This document shows, in pieces, positions 1 to 7,473 of a DNA stretch of 64,000 bases. Within the stretch, counting starts at the first letter, position 1. Each line of letters starts with the position of its first letter. The translations under genes and the position numbers were made by a program. Where the stretch lies: assembly GCF_044596045.1 (NCBI RefSeq), contig NZ_CP138995.1:1798001-1862000 (forward strand), read 5' to 3'. Below the pieces are notes generated by a model, which worked only from the letters and a program-made list of their open reading frames with translations, ran no database searches and had not been told where the DNA came from. Source of the DNA: Flagellimonas sp947499585 (GTDB taxonomy: Bacteria > Bacteroidota > Bacteroidia > Flavobacteriales > Flavobacteriaceae).

Positions 1-258
1 CATTTGTATTTTGCCACAAATGATTCTTTTTTATGGGATATACTAAAAGATTGCGCAGATAAAAAGTATGTTTTAGGGAAAGATGTTGGCATTCTGTCGC
101 ATGATGATCACATCATTAAAAAATTCATATCTGGTGGAATTACTACAATCTCAACTGACTTCAGCGAAATGGGTGTTCAAGCTGCGTTGCATGTAAAAAG
201 CGGTGAGATTACCCAACAAATTACTCCTTCCTATTTAATAGATAGAGGTTCTGTATAA
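1..258 (+). CDS. LacI-family transcriptional regulator, C-terminal fragment (cut by window edge)
   Basis: The reading frame is open from the first base, so the gene begins upstream of the window; only the last 85 codons are seen. The residues resemble the end of the periplasmic-binding-protein-like effector domain of LacI/GalR regulators: the VGILSHDD stretch, the strand-helix segment ending in GITTISTDFSEMGVQAA, and a tail ending YLIDRGS like the usual L..R.S ending of the family. The DNA-binding headpiece is not visible. Lying directly upstream of a galactoside operon on the same strand, it is a natural candidate for the sugar-responsive regulator of that operon; this is inferred from position only. 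Confidence 0.75.
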   Translation, partial: HLYFATNDSFLWDILKDCADKKYVLGKDVGILSHDDHIIKKFISGGITTISTDFSEMGVQAALHVKSGEITQQITPSYLIDRGSV

Positions 259-355
259 AACCTTAATCTTTTTTGAAATCTGTGATTTTCATCTAATAAA
301 TTGACATAATCCTATTTTGGAATTTATCAACATGATGACATCTCATTTTTTTTAT

Positions 356-389
356 TATCTTTGAACAGTAGCATACTATATCATAGTAT
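356..389 (+). promoter_or_regulatory. Putative promoter -7 box and palindromic operator of the galactoside operon
   Basis: TATCTTTG at 356-363 matches the Bacteroidota -7 consensus TAnnTTTG. Ten bases downstream, at 373-389, lies a perfect interrupted palindrome, ATACTAT-ATC-ATAGTAT. A palindrome placed just after the -7 box is where a repressor such as the LacI-type protein encoded upstream could act. It lacks the central CG common in LacI operators, so another regulator is possible. No clear -33 TTG was found at ideal spacing. Confidence 0.45.
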
Positions 390-470
390 TTTATTCCAAA
401 AAGACTTCGTTGTTTGATTTTTTTGTTTAGACGCGGTGGCTATTTGTTTTAAAAAGTAATTAACGATATA

Positions 471-500
471 GTTTGAGTTAGTTTAAGTTAGTTTAAATTC
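471..500 (+). repeat. Three tandem 10-bp units in the galactoside operon leader
   Basis: Three consecutive decamers, GTTTGAGTTA, GTTTAAGTTA and GTTTAAATTC, lie head to tail just before a terminator hairpin. The 10-bp period is close to one helical turn, so a protein could bind the same DNA face repeatedly. Function unknown. Confidence 0.5.
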
Positions 501-508
501 AAAAGTGT

Positions 509-537
509 AAAAGCCAGATAAAATCTATCTGGCTTTT
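509..537 (+). terminator. Intrinsic terminator-like hairpin upstream of the alpha-galactosidase
   Basis: A perfect 12-bp stem (arms 509-520 and 526-537, core AGCCAGAT/ATCTGGCT) with a 5-nt loop ends in TTTT. It lies 250 nt after the LacI-type stop and 73 nt before the GH36 start. It either ends a transcript from upstream or works as an attenuator in the operon leader. The 259-610 stretch holds no other recognisable gene. Confidence 0.7.
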
Positions 538-610
538 CTCAGCTATTAATTGACTGCAGTAATTTAATACTAAATATTCTAGCGGTAAAGTTTTAATATT
601 TTTTGAAGAA

Positions 611-2383
611 ATGATTGTAAGTACAACAGAGAAAGAAATAGATTCCCTGATTTTTAATATTAACGAGAAAAATGGTTCAACCAATTTAGAACTGATAACA
701 GATGAAGGTGCTTTACAAATTTTTCGATTTGAATATCAGAACCATGGTGGAAGCTTTCCAGAGCCATTAACGCTCCAATGGAGAATACCTGCAACAAAAG
801 TTAAAGGGATGTGGAAGCCTACTGCCGATTTCTCAAAACGCATAGAGGCCGATTGGGAACTTGAGAACCATGAATCAAGAATATCTATTGATGCCCCTGT
901 TATTTCTCTTTTCGGTAACAATGATGAAAATGTACTTTGTTTTGCTTGTTCCAATGCAATAAATAGAGTTGAAATGGCTGCAAAATACCGAGAAGAAGAC
1001 AACCATTTCTACTGTCAAATCATATTTTTTACTGAAAGCAAATATCCAGTTAAGGATTTTAGTGCGGATATCCGCATTGACCAGCGCAAAATTCATTTTT
1101 CTCAAGCCTTAAAAGAAACTTCAAAATGGTGGGAGGGTTATGAAAACCTAAAGCCGACTTCAGTACCAGCAATAGCGAAAAAACCTTTGTACTCTACATG
1201 GTATCAATTTCATCAAAATCTCAACGAGGATTTACTGTTTAAAGAATGTCAAATTGCTAAAGATTTAGGGTTTGAATCCATCATTATTGATGATGGTTGG
1301 CAAACGAAAGATACTAATCGTGGATACGACTATACAGGTGATTGGCTTCCAGAACGTTTTCTCAATATGGCTGAGTTGGTCCAAGAAATACAAAATATAG
1401 GAATGAAGGTGGGAATATGGTATTCTGTTCCATTTTGCGGTAAAAAATCAAAGGCTTACCAAAAGTTCAAAGGCAAATTTTTGACCGAAAACCATAGGTG
1501 GGCGCCCGTTTTTGACCCTAGATACCCTGAAGTCAGAAATTATTTGGTTGGTATTTATGTGAGTGCGGTGAAAGATTGGAATCTAGATGGATTGAAACTT
1601 GATTTTATCGATGATTTTAGAAGCTACCAAGAGACTCCTTTCGGTTCTGACAGTAATCGTGACTTTTCATCAATCGATGAGGCCGTAGATGCATTGCTCT
1701 CACAAGTAATTGTTGAAGTCAAAAAAGTAAATCCAGAAATATTTATAGAGTTCAGACAAAAGTATACTGGGCCAGCCATGCGAAAATATGGCAATATGCT
1801 TCGTGCTTTTGATTGTCCAGGGGATTATACCATGAATCGAGTACGTATTGCGGATATAAAAATGTTATGTGGTGATACCGCGGTCCATTCAGATATGGTT
1901 ACATGGCATTTTGATGAGGCTGTACAAGACGCCGCCCTTCACTATCTAAATACTATTTTTGGCGTGCCTCAAATCTCAGTAATGCTAAACGAAGCGCCAG
2001 AGTCTCATTTGAACATGATTCGATTTTACACAAAATATTGGAATGAAAATTCGGATATCTTACTGACAGGTAAATTCTTACCCACATCCCCACTTGCTAA
2101 TTATCCCGTTCAAAAGGTGGAAAAAAATAATAAAATAATATTGGGCATCTTTGAAAACCAATTTTTAGAACTTACGGAGCTTCATGAAAAAATGGATGTT
2201 GTAAATGCAAAACCTTCTGAAGATGTTGTTATAGTTGTAAAAAATGGTAAAGGTGAATATAATTGTTCTTTGTATAATTGTGAAGGTATACTTGTGCAAA
2301 AGCAAAAGATCTATTTAGAGGAAGGAATGAACACATTCAAAATTCCTAAATGTGGATTGGCACAAATGAAATCAACAGAATAA
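611..2383 (+). CDS. GH36-type alpha-galactosidase, cytoplasmic
   Basis: A retaining alpha-galactosidase of clan GH-D, releasing galactose from alpha-galactosides. The N-terminal ~190 residues form a beta-rich domain; the catalytic barrel follows, with IIIDDGWQ, the DWLPERF region and the KLDF signature. D331 in KLDFIDD is the expected nucleophile and D428 in HSDM is a plausible acid/base. There is no signal peptide (the N-terminus is polar), so the enzyme should act in the cytoplasm on imported oligosaccharide. At 590 aa it is shorter than the ~700-aa GH36 enzymes of Firmicutes. It is first in an operon with a sugar symporter 15 nt downstream, then galK and galT. Exact substrate (melibiose-like or algal galactoside) cannot be told from sequence. 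Confidence 0.85.
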   Translation: MIVSTTEKEIDSLIFNINEKNGSTNLELITDEGALQIFRFEYQNHGGSFPEPLTLQWRIPATKVKGMWKPTADFSKRIEADWELENHESRISIDAPVISLFGNNDENVLCFACSNAINRVEMAAKYREEDNHFYCQIIFFTESKYPVKDFSADIRIDQRKIHFSQALKETSKWWEGYENLKPTSVPAIAKKPLYSTWYQFHQNLNEDLLFKECQIAKDLGFESIIIDDGWQTKDTNRGYDYTGDWLPERFLNMAELVQEIQNIGMKVGIWYSVPFCGKKSKAYQKFKGKFLTENHRWAPVFDPRYPEVRNYLVGIYVSAVKDWNLDGLKLDFIDDFRSYQETPFGSDSNRDFSSIDEAVDALLSQVIVEVKKVNPEIFIEFRQKYTGPAMRKYGNMLRAFDCPGDYTMNRVRIADIKMLCGDTAVHSDMVTWHFDEAVQDAALHYLNTIFGVPQISVMLNEAPESHLNMIRFYTKYWNENSDILLTGKFLPTSPLANYPVQKVEKNNKIILGIFENQFLELTELHEKMDVVNAKPSEDVVIVVKNGKGEYNCSLYNCEGILVQKQKIYLEEGMNTFKIPKCGLAQMKSTE

Positions 2384-2398
2384 CATAAACAACCGATT

Positions 2399-4051
2399 AT
2401 GGGAATGTCATCTATTTTATCCTTTGTAGGCTTTACACTATTAGTGGCAATCATCGCATGGTGGTCGACACGAAGTACAAACGAAAAATCTGCCGAAGGG
2501 TATTTTCTTGGAGGCAGAAGCCTTGGTGCCATTACCATAGCTGGTTCACTGTTGCTCACCAATCTTTCCGCAGAACAGATAGTTGGACTTAACGGTCAAG
2601 CTTTTACCGAAGGTGTTTTGGTAATGGCTTGGGAAACTTTGGCAGCCATCGCAATGATATTAACGGCGCTTGTACTGTTGCCTAAGTATATGAAGAGTGG
2701 TATTACCACAATTCCTCAATTTATAGAAAACAGGTTCGATACACAGACCAAGGCTATTTTGTCCATACTTTTCTTGTTCGCCTATGGCATAGTTCTATTG
2801 CCAACAATCTTGTATTCCGGGTCTTTAGCATTCAGTTCCATGTTTGATTTACCTAATTTGTTTGGAATCAGTCAAAATGCAACCATATGGATATGTGTAT
2901 GGAGTATAGGTGTTATTGGATCTATTTATGCGATTTTTGGCGGATTGAAAGCAGTAGCTGTTTCTGATTTAATAAATGCGATAGGGTTGCTCATAGGGGG
3001 ATTTTTGATACCCTATTTTGGTTTAAAACTTATAGGTGACGGTAGTATTGGGGATGGTTTGAATATACTTTGGGATACTAATCCCGAGAAGTTCAACATA
3101 AAAGGAGAAGTTGATGCATCTATACCGTTTGGCACGGTATTTACGGGAATGATTTTGGCACAAATGTACTACTGGGGAACCAATCAATCCATACTGCAAC
3201 GTGTATTTGGTGCAAAGAGTCTGGCCGAGGGTCAGAAAGGGGTTATTTTAGCAGCTTTGGTAAAATTCTTGATTCCGATAATTGTTGTGCTTCCAGGGGT
3301 TATTGCTTGGCATGTATTTAAAGGAGACCTTGCAAATGCAGATTTGGCCTACCCAGAATTGGTTAGAAAAGTTTTACCGCCTTCATTACTAGGTTTCTTT
3401 GCAGCAGTATTGTTCGGTGCGGTTTTGAGTTCTTTTAATAGTCTTTTGAACAGTAGCGCAACTTTGTTTGGTTTTGATCTCTATAAATTTTTCAATAAAA
3501 ATGCGGCTGAAGAACAGACGGTAAAGGCTGGAAAACGGTTCGGACTTGGGTTGGCAATCATCTCGTTGTTCATAGCCCCATTTATAGCCTCGGCTCCAGA
3601 CGGACTTTTTGCTTATATACAAGAATCGTTGGGAAGTTTGAGTGTGCCAATTTTTGCCGTAATAGTGGTAGGTATCTATACCAAAAAAGTTCCAGCTCTT
3701 GGTGCTAAACTTGTTTTAACCGTTGGAGTGATTATGTATTTAGTAAGTCAGTTTGTGATAAGCCCTATTATGGTGGATAGTGCGCTTGCCGAAGCTGCAG
3801 CCAATGGTATTACCGACTCAAAAGCATTAAGCATTATCAAAGCAGAAGCGTACCCACATTTCTTGCATATTATGGGAATTTTATTTGTTATAAACGTAGG
3901 CTTTATGCTATTGATGGGTAAGTTGAAACCAAAAACTACCATTATGGAAGAAGTTGTAACTAAAGAAATCGATACTACGCCATGGAAATATGGGCTTTTG
4001 GCAGGAATTATTATAACAGCTATGGTACTAAGCACATATTTTATCTTTTAA
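2399..4051 (+). CDS. Sodium/sugar symporter, SSS (SLC5) family
   Basis: An inner-membrane solute:sodium symporter of the SGLT type with about 14 hydrophobic segments over 550 residues. The N-terminal helix is followed by the family stretch GYFLGGRSLG, then LTNLSAEQIVGLNGQAF, which matches the TM1-TM2 region of vSGLT-like sugar carriers. The central DLINAIGLLIGG and YYWGTNQSILQRVFGAKS stretches are also typical. A second ATG two codons in (MGMSS) could be the true start. The position between an intracellular alpha-galactosidase and galK implies uptake of galactose or an alpha-galactoside driven by sodium, fitting a marine lifestyle. Substrate is inferred from context. Confidence 0.88.
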   Translation: MGMSSILSFVGFTLLVAIIAWWSTRSTNEKSAEGYFLGGRSLGAITIAGSLLLTNLSAEQIVGLNGQAFTEGVLVMAWETLAAIAMILTALVLLPKYMKSGITTIPQFIENRFDTQTKAILSILFLFAYGIVLLPTILYSGSLAFSSMFDLPNLFGISQNATIWICVWSIGVIGSIYAIFGGLKAVAVSDLINAIGLLIGGFLIPYFGLKLIGDGSIGDGLNILWDTNPEKFNIKGEVDASIPFGTVFTGMILAQMYYWGTNQSILQRVFGAKSLAEGQKGVILAALVKFLIPIIVVLPGVIAWHVFKGDLANADLAYPELVRKVLPPSLLGFFAAVLFGAVLSSFNSLLNSSATLFGFDLYKFFNKNAAEEQTVKAGKRFGLGLAIISLFIAPFIASAPDGLFAYIQESLGSLSVPIFAVIVVGIYTKKVPALGAKLVLTVGVIMYLVSQFVISPIMVDSALAEAAANGITDSKALSIIKAEAYPHFLHIMGILFVINVGFMLLMGKLKPKTTIMEEVVTKEIDTTPWKYGLLAGIIITAMVLSTYFIF

Positions 4052-4128
4052 ATAACTTCCAGTAAATAAACCTAAAAACACTAAGTGAACACATTGGAAA
4101 TCAATCGAATTTTTATACATAAATTTTC

Positions 4129-5283
4129 ATGGAAGGCGTAACAGATAAAAGGAGTTTAAAAACTACCTTTCACAGCAGTGATATCATTATAGAGTCTCCA
4201 GGAAGAATTAACCTAATTGGTGAGCATTTGGATTATAATGGAGGTCAAGTACTTCCTGCCGCCATCAATCTAAAAGTTCGGTTGAATTTTAAAAAAAATG
4301 GAACTCGTAAATGTAATTGCTACTCCAAAAATTATGACAATCACTTTGAGATTGACTTGGACAAAGTAGAAGTAAGCGAAAAAGAATGGCATAACTATTT
4401 TTTGGGCGTGGTTCATTTTATAGAACAAGCACATCCAAATAAAATCAAAGGATTTGACTGTATCGTAGAAAGTGACCTTCCCATCGGTTCAGGTATAAGT
4501 TCTTCAGCAGCATTGGAATGTGGCTTTGCCAAAGGTCTTGATGCACTTTTCTCAATTGGTCTTTCTGATGATGAGGTTATCACCATCTCTAGAGATGCGG
4601 AGCACCATTTTGTAGGGACCAAGTGTGGGATTATGGATCAATTTGCCGTAGTGCGGGGCAAAAAAGGAAAGCTCATACGTTTGGATTGCAACGACCTATC
4701 CTTTGAATACATCTCAGCTAATATTGAACCTTATTCCATTGTACTGTTAAACACCAATGTATCGCATAACTTGGCCACTAGCGAATACAATTTGAGGCGA
4801 CAAGAGTGTGATGATGCCCTTAAGGCCATCCAAGAAAAATACCCAGAGCATGATGTACTGGCACGTGTTCCAGAAGATATTGTCAAGGAATTTGAATCAA
4901 AGTTAGCTTCCAAAATTTTTAATAGATTGCTCTACGTGGTACAGGAAAATGCCCGAACCATTACTGCCAGTGAAGCCTTGGAAAATGAAAATCTTAAGAC
5001 CTTCGGACAAAAAATGTTTGAGTCACATGAAGGGCTAAGGAATCTTTATCAGGTGAGCTGTGAGGAACTTGATTTTCTAGTGGATTTTGCCCAAGAACAT
5101 GAAGGTGTAATAGGTTCTAGAATGATGGGTGGAGGTTTCGGTGGATGTACCATTAATCTGGTTCATAAGGATAGAATGGATTCTTTCATAACAGAAGCCG
5201 CTTTGGCATATGATTTAAAATTCAATATTCGATTAAGTCCATATACGGTAGCAATCGGAGATGGGGTAAAACGAATCAAATAA
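4129..5283 (+). CDS. galK: Galactokinase
   Basis: Phosphorylates alpha-D-galactose to galactose 1-phosphate with ATP (Leloir pathway). All GHMP-kinase signatures are present: the galactokinase signature GRINLIGEHLDYNGG at 25-39, the ATP-binding LPIGSGISSSAALE at 117-130, GIMDQFA with probable catalytic base D170, and motif 3 MGGGFGGC at 333-340. The 384 aa length is normal. The gene is separated by 77 nt from the symporter and by 2 nt from galT, so the two Leloir genes are almost certainly translated from one mRNA. No galM or galE is visible in the window. Confidence 0.97.
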   Translation: MEGVTDKRSLKTTFHSSDIIIESPGRINLIGEHLDYNGGQVLPAAINLKVRLNFKKNGTRKCNCYSKNYDNHFEIDLDKVEVSEKEWHNYFLGVVHFIEQAHPNKIKGFDCIVESDLPIGSGISSSAALECGFAKGLDALFSIGLSDDEVITISRDAEHHFVGTKCGIMDQFAVVRGKKGKLIRLDCNDLSFEYISANIEPYSIVLLNTNVSHNLATSEYNLRRQECDDALKAIQEKYPEHDVLARVPEDIVKEFESKLASKIFNRLLYVVQENARTITASEALENENLKTFGQKMFESHEGLRNLYQVSCEELDFLVDFAQEHEGVIGSRMMGGGFGGCTINLVHKDRMDSFITEAALAYDLKFNIRLSPYTVAIGDGVKRIK

Positions 5284-5285
5284 CT

Positions 5286-6335
5286 ATGAGTACTATGTTG
5301 TCCGAGCAGCCCCACAGAAGGTATAACATCTTGACTGGTGAGTGGATATTGGTTTCACCTCACCGCACCAAAAGGCCATGGCAGGGAAAAACCGAAAAAT
5401 CTAACGCTGACCAACGCCCAAAATATGACGCCAATTGCTACCTGTGTCCGACAAATACTCGAGCTAACGGTTCTATTAATGAGGACTATAAAAGTACCTT
5501 CGCTTTTAAGAATGATTATGGTGCCATCTTGATGGATGGAGAAAAAGAAAGTTATGGCAAAGGGCTTCTTAAGGCAGAAACGGAAAAAGGCATCTGTAAA
5601 GTCATTTGTTTTTCCCCAGATCATAGCCTTACTCTTCCCCTAATGACAGTTGAAGCTATTTCAGATGTGGTAAGACTGTGGAAAAAAGAGTACAAGGAAT
5701 TGGGTGGTATGGAGGAGATTGATCATGTTCAAATTTTTGAGAACAAAGGGGACGTCATGGGATGCAGTAACCCTCATCCCCATGGACAGATATGGGCCCA
5801 ATCCACAATTCCGGAAGAACCAAGAAAAAAAACCAAACAGCAGAAAGATTATTTTAAAGCAAAAAATACCAGTCTTTTAGGGGATTACCTAAAGCAAGAA
5901 TTGAAAGTTAGGGAGCGAATAATTTTGGAAAACAAGGACTTTGTTGCACTTGTCCCATTTTGGGCCACTTGGCCATATGAAGCCATGATCGTTCCCAAAA
6001 AGCACTATCAACATATTGGTCAATTGAACAAAGATGAAGAAGTTTCCTTTGCGAAAATGATCAAAGTGTTGACTACAAAATATGATAACCTTTTTGGGGT
6101 CTCTTTTCCCTATTCAGCGGGTATTCACCAAATGCCCACAGACGGAAAGGATTACCCCGAATGGCATTTCCATATGTCGTTTTATCCGCCACTCCTGCGT
6201 TCGGCAACTGTAAAGAAATTCATGGTAGGCTATGAGATGTTCGCGAACCCACAACGGGATATTACTGCAGAGCAGGCAGCCAATGCATTAAAGGCTCTAT
6301 CAGACGTGCATTATAGAATAGAAGGTGCTCTATAG
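5286..6335 (+). CDS. galT: Galactose-1-phosphate uridylyltransferase
   Basis: Transfers UMP from UDP-glucose to galactose 1-phosphate through a uridylylated histidine. The HIT-like active site NPHPHGQIWA is present, with H164-P-H166 and H166 as the nucleophile; CYLC at 51-54 supplies the zinc pair. The N-terminal RRYNILTGEWILVSPHR stretch is highly typical of the family. Length (349 aa) is standard. It starts 2 nt after galK, the last gene of the galactoside operon; a UDP-galactose 4-epimerase must be encoded elsewhere. Confidence 0.97.
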   Translation: MSTMLSEQPHRRYNILTGEWILVSPHRTKRPWQGKTEKSNADQRPKYDANCYLCPTNTRANGSINEDYKSTFAFKNDYGAILMDGEKESYGKGLLKAETEKGICKVICFSPDHSLTLPLMTVEAISDVVRLWKKEYKELGGMEEIDHVQIFENKGDVMGCSNPHPHGQIWAQSTIPEEPRKKTKQQKDYFKAKNTSLLGDYLKQELKVRERIILENKDFVALVPFWATWPYEAMIVPKKHYQHIGQLNKDEEVSFAKMIKVLTTKYDNLFGVSFPYSAGIHQMPTDGKDYPEWHFHMSFYPPLLRSATVKKFMVGYEMFANPQRDITAEQAANALKALSDVHYRIEGAL

Positions 6336-6547
6336 ATAATCAAAAAGATAAAAGTTGATTCCTGGACTAAGGAATTCTGAAGCTTCAAAAGAACAATTGA
6401 AAAATTGATTTGAAGAGCAAATGGATGAGTATTTCTTGTTTTTATTTATTCTTAGAATTACCTTTTCGTTGAAAAACCAAACCAAAGCGATTTCCCGCTA
6501 CCATCATTCTCATTGTTAAATTTTTTAGACAAATTTTAGGCAAATAA

Positions 6548-6583
6548 AAAGGAGCTCCAAAGCAAAACTCCGTGAACTCCTTT
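6548..6583 (-). terminator. Hairpin downstream of tRNA-Arg
   Basis: Arms 6548-6557 and 6574-6583 (AAAGGAG/CTCCTTT core, one mismatch further in) lie just past the 3' end of the tRNA on the minus strand, followed on that strand by a T-rich tract. Likely transcription end of the tRNA. Confidence 0.5.
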
Positions 6584-6591
6584 ATTTATTG

Positions 6592-6665
6592 TGACCTCGA
6601 CAGGATTCAAACCTGTAACCTTCTGAGCCGTAATCAGATGCGCTATTCAGTTGCGCCACGAGGCC
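6592..6665 (-). tRNA. tRNA-Arg (anticodon ACG)
   Basis: Read on the minus strand, the 7-bp acceptor stem (GGCCTCG with CGAGGTC, one G-U pair) closes at 6659-6665 and 6593-6599. The anticodon arm is TCTGA-TTACGGC-TCAGA, giving anticodon ACG, normally modified to ICG for CGU/CGC/CGA codons. The T-arm contains the GGTTTGAATCC-type loop. Discriminator base is A at 6592; CCA is not encoded. Confidence 0.95.
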
Positions 6666-6727
6666 TTTTTATTGGGGTGCAAATATATTTCTTTTTAAAT
6701 TTACGACAAAACCTCATAACTAAAATA

Positions 6728-7240
6728 ATGGATTTTGAACCCTACATCCGTGATATAGAAGACTTCCCAAAGCCAGGAGTTGTTTTTAAGGATATCACCC
6801 CTCTTTTAAAAGATTCAAAAGTGCTTGTCCAAGCCTGCGAAACACTTTGTGACATGATTGGAGACAAAGGGATTGATAAAGTAGTGGGCGTAGATAGCAG
6901 AGGTTTTATTTTTGCTCCGCTAATTGCTTCAAAACTTAATGCAGGTTTTGTTCCTGTACGTAAAAAAGGAAAACTTCCTTATAAAACATTTTCAGAATCC
7001 TATGAGCTGGAATATGGTTCTGATACGCTTGAAATTCATACAGATGCCATACAAAAAGGAGAAAAGGTGCTGGTGCATGATGATGTTTTGGCGACCGGTG
7101 GAACTGCGAATGCCGTTTGTAAATTAGTAGAGAGGTTAGGAGGGGAGGTGGTGCAGTGTAATTTTTTGATTCACCTTACCTTTTTAAACGGTGCAGATAA
7201 GCTCAATGGTTATGATATAAGGGCGTTGTTAGAGTATTAG
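6728..7240 (+). CDS. apt: Adenine phosphoribosyltransferase
   Basis: Converts adenine and PRPP to AMP in purine salvage. The N-terminal FPKPGVVFKDITPLL motif, the VVGVDSRGFIFAPLIA segment and the PRPP loop VLVHDDVLATGGTANA are diagnostic of APRT. I chose ATG 6728, giving 170 aa, the usual family length. The same frame is open further upstream but that part runs through the tRNA-Arg gene and encodes nothing recognisable. The gene stands alone, with the tRNA divergent on its left and a convergent peptidase gene on its right. Confidence 0.96.
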   Translation: MDFEPYIRDIEDFPKPGVVFKDITPLLKDSKVLVQACETLCDMIGDKGIDKVVGVDSRGFIFAPLIASKLNAGFVPVRKKGKLPYKTFSESYELEYGSDTLEIHTDAIQKGEKVLVHDDVLATGGTANAVCKLVERLGGEVVQCNFLIHLTFLNGADKLNGYDIRALLEY

Positions 7241-7440
7241 TCTAAAGCTTTTGTAGTAACAAAATAGCGCCAACCAATAATTGCCAACTGTAGTTTGGAT
7301 GCTTGTGATAAGTCTAATCTTCTCTTGGAATACGATGGGAGGATAATTTTGTTGATTTTTGCCAATAGTTTGTAGAGCATGGGCTAAGGTGTTGGTAGAG
7401 ACAAAGATAATCAAGTTATTACTTATTCCTGTTAAGATTA

Positions 7441-7467
7441 AAAAGGGCCGCTATAAACGGCCCTTTT
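7441..7467. terminator. Bidirectional intrinsic terminator
   Basis: A stem GGGCCG (7445-7450) / CGGCCC (7458-7463), extended by AAAA/TTTT on both sides with a 7-nt loop, lies just past the stop of the DUF885 gene and between two convergent transcripts. A/T tracts on both flanks allow termination on both strands. The 200 nt between this and apt hold no gene I can support. Confidence 0.85.
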
Positions 7468-7473
7468 TATCAA

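Noticed and set aside
6421..6519. 32-codon plus-strand ORF between galT and the tRNA
   Set aside because: Composition is unconvincing, no promoter or conservation evidence.
6572..6727. N-terminal extension of the apt reading frame
   Set aside because: It runs through the tRNA-Arg gene on the other strand and encodes no conserved sequence; ATG 6728 gives the standard APRT length.
7229..7414. 61-codon minus-strand ORF after apt
   Set aside because: It overlaps the end of apt, has no recognisable family and lies in a terminator region; insufficient support.
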